Shown here piece by piece: positions 26,533-35,705 of a stretch of 64,000 bases of DNA. Location: contig CAUYLG010021489.1 in the NCBI GenBank assembly GCA_963573385.1, forward strand, positions 17,421 through 81,420, given 5' to 3'. A program made the translations under genes and the position numbers. The notes beneath the pieces are model-generated. The model saw only the letters and a program-made list of their open reading frames with translations, was not told where the DNA came from and did not search any database. This DNA is from Cacajao melanocephalus. Lineage: Eukaryota; Chordata; Mammalia; Primates; Pitheciidae. Each line of letters opens with the position of its first letter. The stretch's first letter is position 1.

Positions 26533-27399
26533 ACTAAGACAAAACCAAAGTGCATTTCAGAAAGGTAGGCCTAAAAAGCACACATTTGGAGTGAAGCGAG
26601 AGGGGAACAGCAAATTGAAATCTTCCTTCAGGTGAGATTGCTTTAGAGGTAACTGCTGCCTCTTTTTTGATTAAATTTTTAAAATTCCAGATAAATCAGA
26701 CTCATCTGTGTTTCAAAATTTCTTTAATAGGCTCTTATGATTTTTTCAGTCTAACAGTAGCTGATTTCTTTTTAAATTCTAACAACACAAAAGCAAACTT
26801 AAAATATTAAAGATTGATAAACAAGGTAAAGAGGCTCTTTTAAGTTCATGCAAAAAAGAAAAATACCTCACATTTTAACATAGTGTAGTTAAAAAGTTTA
26901 AGAGATTGAATTCTTAAATTCATCCAAGCTTGCAAAAGAAAACTGAAAACTGCAGGACTAAGCATGTTTATAATATTAAGAGAAATTGATTTTCCATTTT
27001 CTTTTCTGGCCTGTACTCAAAGAAAAAAAAATTTTGATGAAAAAAATTTAAAAATCAGTACTATGTATTTGCATTGAAGAACTGAAAGAAAAACTATTCC
27101 TGTGGTTAATCTTTTATTAATACATATGTAAGATGTTATCTTCGTCTAAATAAGCTATAGAATGATATAAAAATTAATTTTTAAATATTACATCATGTGG
27201 TCAGGTACAGACACTAATGTGAAATTTACCTTTTTATTTTTCAAAGTAAATGCCATGGAATTCAACTGAAATTACCCAAGCCACTGTAAGAGTAAAACAC
27301 TAAGATTCTGGACTTTTAAGTCCTTAATTAAAAAAAAAATCTAACTATAGTTCACCGAAGTGGAAGTGGCACCACTCACCATCACCTCCAGTAATCCAC
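26533..27399. other. No gene seen; AT-rich unassigned sequence
   Basis: No recognisable element; the last 50 bases may already belong to the MLT2-like fragment that follows. Confidence 0.55.
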
Positions 27400-27568
27400 T
27401 AGCAAAATTTTTGATTAAATGGTGCAAAGTATTGATTCTGGGTGTGTCTGTGAGAAGGCTGCCAAAGGAGATTAGCATTTGAGTCAGTGCGAAAAGAAAG
27501 GCAGACCCATCCTTAATCTGGGTGGGCATCATCTAATCAGCTGCCAGCATGGCTAGAATATAAGCAGG
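27400..27568 (+). mobile_element. MLT2-like LTR fragment, 3' truncated
   Basis: GTGTGTCTGTGAGAAGGCTG, AAAGGAGATTAGCATTTGAG, AATCTGGGTGGGCATCATC and GCTGCCAGCATGGCTAGAAT occur in MLT2 order. The match stops at about 27568, where a THE1 LTR begins in mid-sequence. The 3' half of the LTR is gone. Confidence 0.78.
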
Positions 27569-27792
27569 AGGAAGGTGAAAGGCACATCCCACATGGCAGC
27601 AGACAAGAGACTAGAGATTGTTCAGGGAAACTCCTGTTTTTAAATAACCATCAGATCTCATGAGACTTATTTACTATCACAGGAACAGCACAGGAAAGAC
27701 ATGCTCCAGTAATTCAATTTCCATGGGGTTCCTCTCACAACCCATGGGAATTCAAGATAAGATTTGGGTAGGGGCACAGTCAAATCGTATCA
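27569..27792 (-). mobile_element. THE1 LTR, left copy, outer third deleted
   Basis: From GGTGAAAGGCACATCCC to CAAATCGTATCA this matches the right-hand THE1 LTR (29865-30210), but lacks roughly the first 120-145 bp, including the TGnATTAGTCTG edge. The truncation is at the outer side, so it reflects a deletion joining THE1 to the MLT2-like fragment. Confidence 0.88.
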
Positions 27793-27894
27793 TTCTGCTC
27801 CTTGCTCCTCCCAAATTTCAAGTCTTCACATTTCAAAACCAGTCATCCATTGACAACAGTTCCCCAAGTTTTAACTCACTTAAGAAATAACTCA

Positions 27895-28257
27895 TATACA
27901 CCATGGAATACTATGCAGCCATAAAAAAGGATGCATTTATGTCCTTTGCAGGGACATGGATAAAGCTGGAAGTCATAATTCTCAGCGAACTAACACAAGG
28001 ACAGAAAACCAAATACCACATAGTCTTACTTACAAATAGGAGTTGAACAATGAGAACACATGGACACAGGAGGAGGAACATCACACACCAGGTCCTGTCA
28101 GGGGGTTGTGGGCTAGGGGAGGGATAGCATTAGGAGAAATACCTAATGTAGATGATGGGTTGATGGATACCACAAACTACCATGGCACATGTATACCTAT
28201 GTAACAAACCTGCAGGTTTTGCACACGTATCCCAGAACTTCAAACATATATATATAC

Positions 28258-28305
<48 letters not shown>

Positions 28306-28410
28306 GTATATATGTATATATATATGTATACATATATATACACACACACACATGCACAAAATAACAGCAACAACAAAAAAGACAAAAACCAAAAAAAATT
28401 AAAATTAAAA
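27895..28410 (+). mobile_element. 5'-truncated L1PA/L1P 3' end inside THE1
   Basis: Starts TATACACCATGGAATACTAT at the end of ORF2, continues through the 3' UTR (CACCAGGTCCTGTCAGGG, CATGGCACATGTATACC) into a TA/TG microsatellite and A-rich tail. The flanking AAGAAATAACTCA (27882-27894) and AAGGAATTAACTCA (28411-28424) are a slightly diverged target duplication. Confidence 0.92.
28244..28352. repeat. TA/TG/CA compound microsatellite in L1 tail
   Basis: Alternating purine-pyrimidine tract of TATATA, GTGTGT and CACACA blocks between the L1 3' UTR and its A-rich tail. The tyrosine/isoleucine-rich frames at 28130-28452 on both strands are readings of it. Confidence 0.95.
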
Positions 28411-29864
28411 AAGGAATTAACTCAAAAGTCCACAGTTCAAAGTCTCATTTGAAACAAGGCAAGTCCCTTTGGCTTATGAGCTTGTAAAACCAAAAGCAAG
28501 TTAGTTACTGCCTAGATACCATGGGGTACAGGCATTGGGTAAATATAGCCATTCCAAATGGGAGAAATTGGCCAAAACAAAGGGGCTACAGGCCCTAGGC
28601 AAGTCTATAATCCAGTGGGGTAGTCAAATCCTAAAGCTCCAAAACAGTGTCCTTTAACTACATGTCTCATAACCAGTTCATGCTGATGCAAGAGGTGGGT
28701 TCCCATGATCTTGGGCAGCTCCACCCCTGTGGCATTGCAGGGGACAGCTTCCCTTCTGGCTGCTTTATAAGGCTGGTGTTGAGTGTCTGTCGCTTTTCCC
28801 ATGCAAGGTGTTGGTGGATCTACCATTCTGAGGTCTGGAGGACTGTGGCTCTTTTCTCACAGCTCCACTAGGCAGTGCTCCAGTAGAGACTCTGAGTGGG
28901 GGCTCCAATCCCTCATTTTCTTCTGCACTGCCATAGCAGAGGTTCTCTATGAAAGCCCCACCCCTGCAGCAAACTTCTCCCTGGACATACACCTGTTTCT
29001 ATACATCCTCTGAAATCTAGGTGGAGGTTCCCAAACCTCAATTCTTGACTTCTGTACCACCTACGGGCTCAACAGCACGAGGAAGTTGCCAATGCTTGGG
29101 GCTTGCACACTCTGACGCTGCAGTCCGAGCTGTACTTTAGCCCCTTTTAGTCATGGCTAGAGTGGCTGAGACTCAGGGCACCAAGTCTCTAGACTGCATA
29201 TGGCACAGGGACCTGGGGCCCAGCCAAAAAACACATTTTTGATTCCTGGGCCTCTAGGCCTGTGGTAGGAGGGGTTGCTGTGGAGACATCTGACATGCCC
29301 TGGAGACATTTTCTCCATTATCTTGGGATTAACATTTGACCTCTTTTTATTTATGAAAATTTCTGCAGCTAGCTTGAATTTCTCCTCAGAAAATGGGATT
29401 TTAGTTTCTATCACACTGTCACGCTGCAAATTTTCCAAACTTTTATGCTCTGTTTCCCTTTTAAAACTGAATGCTTTTAATAGCACCCAAGGCACCTCTT
29501 GAGTGCTTTACTGCTTAGAAATTTCTTCTGCCAGACAGCTTAAATCATTTCTCTCAAGTTCACAGTTCCACAGATCTCTAGGGCAGGGCTAAAATGCCAC
29601 CAGTCTCTTTGCTAAAACATAACAAGAGTCACCTTTTCTCCAGTTCCTAAAAAGTTTCTCATCTACAGGTGAGACCGCCTCAGCCTGGACTTTATTGTCC
29701 ACATCACTATTAGCATTTTGGAGAAAGCCATTCAACAAGGCTCTGTGGATTTCCTAACTCCCCCATAAAGTTTGGAACTCTGAGCCCTCCAAACTGTTCC
29801 AAAGTCACTTCCACATTTTCAGATATCTTTTCAGCAGCATCCCCCTCTACTGGTACTAATTTAC

Positions 29865-30210
29865 TGCATTAGTCTGTTTCCATGCTGCTGATAAATACAT
29901 ACCCGCTATTGGGCAATTTGCAAAAGAAAGAGATTTATTGGGCTTATCATTCCACCTGACTGGGGAGCCCTCACAATCATGGCAGAAGGTAAAAGGCACA
30001 TCTCACATGGCAACAGACAAGAGAAGAGAGCTTATGCAGGGCAATTCCTGTTTTTATATAACAATCAGATCTTGTGAGATTTATTCACTATCAGAAGAAC
30101 AGCATTGGAAAGACCTGTTCTGATGATTCAATCATCTCCCACCAGGTCTCTCCCATAGCTTGTGGGAATTCGGGGTGAGATTTGGGTGGAGATGCAGCCA
30201 AACCATATCA
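29865..30210 (-). mobile_element. THE1 LTR, right copy, intact length
   Basis: Runs from TGCATTAGTCTGTTTCCATG to GCCAAACCATATCA, with CTGGGGAGCCCTCACAATC, GGCAGAAGGTAAAAGGCAC and CCACCAGGTCTCTCCC. THE1C/D-like. It marks the 5' LTR in element orientation. It abuts L1 3' UTR-like sequence on its right. Confidence 0.92.
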
Positions 30211-31140
30211 GTACCCGTTAACCAAACTCTCTTGATTTTCCTGTCTACTTTCTCAGGCTTTGCGGACCACAAGTCTACTGCTTATCTCCATGAGATCAAC
30301 TTTTGTTAGATCCCACATATGAATGAGAAGTTGAGATATTTGTCTCTCTGTTCCAGTTTTATGTAATTTAACATAATGATTTCCAGAGCTATGCATGTGA
30401 CTGCAAATTTCAGAGTTTCGCTGTGCTTTTTGGGTGAATAATATCCCATTGCATAACACCATATTTTTCTTATCTATCCATTGATGGACACTTAGGTTGA
30501 TTCTATATCTTGGCTATTGTGTACAGCACTGCTTTATACACATTAAAGTGCAGATATCTCTACAAGTACTGATTTCTTTCCTTTGGGGTATATATCTAGC
30601 AACAGGATTTCTGGATAATATGGTAACTATATTTTTAGTTTTTTGAGAAACTTCTATACTGTGTTTCATAGTGGCTGTACTAATTTACATTTTCATCAGC
30701 AGTGTATGAGTGTTCCCGATTCTCCACATCCTTGCCAGTATCTGTTGTGGCTTTGATGTGCATTTCCCTAATGATTACTGATGTGGGGTATTATTTTCAG
30801 GTACCTGCTGGCCTTTTGTATTTTTTTTTCCTCAGAAATGGCTATTCAAATCCTTTGCCTATTTTTTAATATTTTTTTATCAAGTTGATTTCCTGATTTA
30901 TTCTGTTCATTATTTTTTTGTCAAACAGATAGTTTGCAAAATTTTTTTCAACTCTGTAGATTGTCTACTCATTATATTATTTCCTTTGCTATACAGAAGC
31001 TTTTTAGCATAATGTAATAACATTTGTCTATTTTTGTCTAGTTGTCTGTGCTTCTGAGATCTTACCCCAGAAAATCTTTGAACAGAGAAATGCCCTGAAG
31101 TATTTCCCCAATGTTTTATTCTAGAAGTTTCATAGTTGCA
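30211..31140 (-). mobile_element. L1 (L1PB/L1MA-age) 3' part, antisense
   Basis: Antisense L1 runs from within the 3' UTR (CGTTAACCAAACTCTCTTG at 30218) through the ORF2 C-terminal region (CTTGGCTATTGTGTACAGC, GGCTGTACTAATTTACA) to CTAGAAGTTTCATAG at 31121-31135. The extreme 3' end and tail are missing because THE1 abuts it. Twin-priming partner follows. Confidence 0.87.
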
Positions 31141-31880
31141 GGATACAAAATTTGAATAGACAATTCAGTAGCATTTCAATATGCTAACAATGAACAATCT
31201 GAAAAAGAAATAAGAAAGTAATCTAATTTATAGTAACTAAACAAAATGAAATTAAATACCTAAGAATAATTTTAACAAAATAAGGACAAAATCTCTACAA
31301 TGTAAACTAATAATATAAAACACTGATAAAAAATGAATAAGATGCACAAGAGAATGGAAAAATGTTACATGCTCATGGATTAGAAAACTTAATATTGTTA
31401 AAATATCCAATTACCCAAAGTGATCTGCAGATTCAGTGCAATCCCTGTAAAAATATCAAAGACATTCGTCACAGAAATAGAAAAAGCCTCCTAAAATTTA
31501 TATAGAACTACAAACCTTTAGTAACCAAAGAAATTCTGAGCAGAAAGTACAAACACTATACTAACGGACTTCAAATTATGCTACAAAAATATAGCAACCA
31601 AAACAGCATGTCACTGGCATAAAAACAGACATATAAACTAATGGAACAAAATATGGAATCCAAAAATAAATCTACAAACTTACTGTCAATTCATTTTTTG
31701 ACAAAGGCCCCAAGAACATACACTGAAGAAAAGCCAGTCTCTTCAATAACTGGTGCTGGGAAAACAGGATATCTATATGCAGAAGAATGCAACCAGACCT
31801 CACCCTCTCACTATATACAAAAATCAACTCAAAATGGATTAAAGACTTAAATGTAAGACATAAAACTTTTATCATTTGAC
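31141..31880 (+). mobile_element. Inverted 5' segment of the same L1
   Basis: Plus-strand ORF2 starts near the ACAAAATTTGAATAGACAATT region and ends at GACTTAAATGTAAGACATAA/ACTTTTA, about 31870. Read on from there, L1 would continue with the sequence found at the right end of the antisense part (31140 leftward), with only a small overlap. That is the geometry of a minus-strand L1 whose 5' segment was inverted. The frame 31641-31850 is surviving ORF2. Confidence 0.88.
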
Positions 31881-33652
31881 ATATTTACTGTATGGCCTAC
31901 ATTTTGTGAAGCTTCCGTAATACACAATTTCCTGAGCCTTTTTAAAAAATTAGGTAGAGCTGTGTTGATACAGATGAAATAATGTCCCTTAAGCTTCATT
32001 TCTTTCAAGGTAAATATCTCTCTATCACTCAATATTTCCACAGTCACAGTAATCTCTGAGGTATGATACTCTAGAAGTTATTTGTAAATTTTAATGACAT
32101 TAGATAATTTTCTTCAGGTGTTCTAGTTAAATATTTTCCCATCAACAATTACTGTTGTTTTCCTCTGAATTATCTACAGGGAGAATCTATTTGTATATGT
32201 TTTTAGATATTTTTCCCTTTCTGCAATTTTCTTAACATTATCTCTTGTTCCTTTAGCTGCCATCTCTACTGGGTAAAGCCTAAAAGCATAAAACTGTAAT
32301 TATGCGTAAATAGCTTCTATCTTGACCCAATTTATGCATGCTATAAATTTATTTCACTCTTACCTAGCTTTCTCTTATCACCCCACATTTATATTTTATA
32401 AAAAACTTTCCTTGCTATATAGTTCACTATCTAATGTTGAGTCTTTTGTATCATAACCTTTCCAGAAGTTTTTTCAGTCAGTGCTTATTTACATCCTGTG
32501 AAAGGAAACTCAGTTCTTTCTGAGACAACTTATCCCACATCTGCAAATTTTATTGTGAGACAAACATTTAATACAAAAGAATTCTGAATTTTTGGACAAA
32601 ACATTGCCTTCTGCTTTACCGTAATTTACATAGGCACTCTATGATCAGAGTATAATCAGGCTGGCTAGATCATTTTCAGATCAATTCATTTACCACAAAG
32701 TTTTACTTACCATACTATTTTGTAAAAGGGCCTAATTCTACCTCTTTTCTGAAAGTCCTTTTTCAATCATTCCTAATTAATTTTCATCCACCATTTCTCC
32801 TCCTTTTTTGAGCCATGTCTGTAAACAGGTTTATATCCACATAGAATAATAATAATAATGACAATAGTTATCCGCGTATATAGTTTTCCCCATGGTCTCA
32901 GCACCTATGTAAATATATGGATTTATAAGTACATAATCTAAGTAGACATTCACACTATAAAAGAGTTAATCTTATTGTTTCCTGCTTACAAATAAAAATG
33001 AGCATAGAAGGGCTACATAATTTCCAAATTGCTAGTAAGTAACAGAACTATGACTAAAAATCAGGCATGTTTGTCTTTAAAGTCCTTTCCTTAACCACTA
33101 CTCAATGCTATCTCTTATATGCAAACTCTCTTTCATATTGTTTTAAAATAAAGTTACTACAAACAGGAAATAACATTCTTTCATCTCTAATGCTAGACTC
33201 CTAATTTTTGGTTTTGAGTGCAAAAAGAAAATCTGAAACCTCTTGTTCAAACGGTAGCATATAACAAATAGTAATAGCAACAAATATTTCAAAAATGTGC
33301 TGTTAAACCTACTAAAATGTAGAATATTTTTCATCATTCTTTGAGCTCTTTCTTTAATTGCCCATGGTAGATTTTATTTGCTTTATAATATCATTTTAAG
33401 TAGAAAAAACTAAGTTTAGGTTACCTATCATGATAAATGAGGTAGATTTAGTGTTCATGTTTTATCATATAATGCCAGTTTTAATACAAATATAAAAGCA
33501 TTTAGCTCACATGTGGAATCCCCAAACTTATATATTTTTTATCGCTTAGCATACATATACATGTATTTTATTCTTACTGGAACAGTAGACTGGACAAAAC
33601 TAACATGACTTTTTATTTTATTTCACTTTTTGATACTGTATTTATGTATTAT
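31881..33652. other. No gene seen; unassigned sequence
   Basis: No recognised gene or repeat family; short minus-strand frames have no support. Confidence 0.6.
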
Positions 33653-33755
33653 GTATTTATCAGAATTCCCCTGCCTTCTTTCTGTGTTCAAGGCAAGATC
33701 TGGTGTGAATAGAAAGCATGACCACTTGAGGCTGTCAGTGTCTTCACTTTGTCAA

Positions 33756-33838
33756 TTCAATTATTAAATTAAATATATTAAATTATTAATAGTGGTCATG
33801 ATAAAAATGTCAGGATCTATCTGTATATAATATTGCAC

Positions 33839-33874
<36 letters not shown>

Positions 33875-34165
33875 ATCACACACACAATATTGCACTATAT
33901 ATGTATTCAATTGTATTGCACTATATATGTATACAATATCACACTATATATATATACAACACACAACATTGCACTACATATGTATACAATTGTATACACA
34001 TATATAGTGCAATATGTATACAATTGTATACACATATAGTGCAATATTGTGTGTGTTGTGTGTATATATATATATATATATAGTGCAATCTAGTATATAG
34101 ATAGATCCTGACATTTCTATCATGATCACTATTAATAATTTAATATATTTAATTTAATAATTGAA
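33756..34165. repeat. Large AT-rich imperfect palindrome
   Basis: The left arm starting at 33756 is the reverse complement of the right arm ending at 34165. The outer 25 bp pair perfectly, and the next ~64 bp pair with only a handful of mismatches (for example ATGTCAGGATCTATC near 33808 against GATAGATCCTGACAT near 34101). Inside, CACACA blocks pair with GTGTGT blocks and CAATATTGCACTATATA pairs with its complement. The centre is near 33960. Looks like a palindromic AT-rich repeat; all tyrosine/histidine-rich frames here are low complexity. Confidence 0.9.
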
Positions 34166-34176
34166 TATAGGTAGTG

Positions 34177-34212
<36 letters not shown>

Positions 34213-34440
34213 CAATACATCCTGACATAGATTCTGAAATTCTATCTATATACAATATTGAACAATATATATATTGCAATATATATATATTGTGTATATA
34301 TTTATATAGTACAATATTGTATATAGATAGAATGTCAGGATCTATTGCACTATATATATATCTATACACACACACAATATTGAACTATCTATATATATAT
34401 AGTGCAATATTGTATATAGATAGATTCTGACATTTCTATC
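34166..34440. repeat. Further inverted copies of the palindrome unit
   Basis: The same unit (CTGACATTCTATCTATATAC to TTGCACTATATA) recurs in alternating orientation. CTATCTATATACAATATTG near 34242 is complementary to CAATATTGTATATAGATAG near 34312, with an ATATAT-rich centre near 34280. Another inverted copy lies at about 34360-34430. Together with 33756-34165 this makes an array of head-to-head units of about 685 bp. Confidence 0.85.
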
Positions 34441-35263
34441 AACAGTACAAAATTATATGAATTCTGACAATACTATATCAAGCAATCATTTGCTTGTCAG
34501 AATTGATGAGCATGGCATAAAGACAGACTTCCAAAATGCTTTGTCATATAGCCTCAAAGATCAGATTTTGACATATTTTGCCAAAATTACATTTAGTTTA
34601 CTGATGAATAAGATACAACTGAAATAAAATTTAACTCTGGCTTGCTCTGTCTTTGTTTGTATTTATCAGAATGCCTTTGCCTTCTTTCTGTGTTCAAAGC
34701 AAGATCTGGTTTGAATAGAAAGCATGACTACTTGGGGCTGTCAGTGTTTTCACTTGGACAATTGTAGACATGAAATGCTTGTTTTTTCTTTCAGTCTCGC
34801 TGAATTCCCACACATCGTGTTTACACCACAATTCCATGTTTATTCTTGTAGGGTATTGGAAACAGTATGCATGAATATGGTGTCAATGAATTGCAGACAA
34901 ACATTGCACATATCTCCTCTGTTCAGCTTCTTGCTCCATTTTCTCATCAAACTTCACTTTGAAACCGCAAATTCACAGATAAAATTGTCAGTAATTTCAA
35001 GATGATGACAGCAGAGAATTAAACTGAGTGAGTCTCTCTGAGTGAAAGCCCTTTTAGAATCTGCAAGTCACACGCTCACAAATTTAACCCAGATCCTCTC
35101 TTTCTTATTTCTTACACATTGTATCTATTATTATTTTTACAAATTTTATATATACCTTTCTAATGCATAGAATGCAGCAATATTTATATATTAAATTATT
35201 AATAGTGCTTATATTTTTGAGTGAGAGAAATGCCAAGATCTATCTATAGATAGTATTGGAGAT

Positions 35264-35287
35264 ACACACACACACACACACACACAC
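35264..35287. repeat. (CA)n microsatellite
   Basis: ACACAC run within unit 2 of the local duplication, in the position where unit 1 has the large palindrome. Confidence 0.95.
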
Positions 35288-35617
35288 GATTGATCATTTG
35301 CTTGTCAGAATTAATGAGCATGGCATAAGGACAGACTTCCAAAATACTTTGTCATATAGCCTCAAAATCAGACTGTAAGCATTAGCAACACAAGAAGTAT
35401 GATCTCAAGGTTTCAAAACCATTGTGACATTTAAATTAGGTCATATGTGTTTGACAGATGCCTACACATCCATTAAGATCCCCCTTAACTGTAACCTCAA
35501 GGAGGTTTATGCTGCTTAGTCTATCATAAAATTACCGTTTTCTGCACAACAGTAACCTGAGAATACTCAAGAATACTATTTCTGGCAAACATTTAACTAT
35601 TCACTTATCTCTGTCTA

Positions 35618-35705
35618 AACTAGACTGTGTGTTCAATAAAGCAAATTTTGCTTCTTATTTATAATTTAATCTGTAGCAGTGAATATGCTGGCTATTCCTC
35701 ATATG
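35618..35705 (+). mobile_element. Possible L2 3' end
   Basis: ACTAGACTGTGTGTTC, then TTTGCTTCTTATTTATAA and ATGTGGTCAG follow the spacing of the L2 3' terminal region (gene-poor ancient LINE relic). Strongly diverged, so tentative. Confidence 0.35.

Larger units (their letters stand above)
27793..29864 (-). mobile_element. THE1 internal region, split by an L1
   Basis: MaLR internal sequence occurs at 27793-27894 and 28411-29864, interrupted by an L1 3' end. It shares phrases with the MST internal region at 14416-16063, such as CACAGATCTCTAGGGCA near 29571 and GACATGCCCTGGA near 29291. Frames of 75-112 codons (for example 29157-29495 on the minus strand) are decayed gag-like or chance frames. 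No pol is present, as typical for THE1. Confidence 0.87.
33653..35374. repeat. Old local duplication, two units (A-B-C / A'-B'-C')
   Basis: Three blocks recur in the same order. A: 33653-33757 and 34659-34764, sharing CTTCTTTCTGTGTTCAA and GAATAGAAAGCATGAC. B: about 33778-33830 and 35191-35250, sharing TTAAATTATTAATAGTG and AGATCTATCT. C: 34485-34567 and 35293-35374, sharing ATCATTTGCTTGTCAGAATT and GACAGACTTCCAAAAT. Between A' and B' about 420 bp is absent from unit 1, while unit 1 carries a palindromic AT-rich expansion between B and C. Sequence unlike any family I know. Confidence 0.85.

Noticed and set aside
14416..29864. Similarity between 14.4-16.1 kb and 27.8-29.9 kb as a duplicated gene
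   Set aside because: Both are internal regions of related MaLR elements (MST and THE1) bounded by their own LTRs.
33833..34430. Tyrosine/isoleucine/histidine-rich frames on both strands
   Set aside because: They are translations of TA/CA low-complexity palindromic sequence.
33756..34440. Repeat array as a CRISPR
   Set aside because: Units alternate in orientation, spacers are not unique or regular, and the genome is clearly mammalian.
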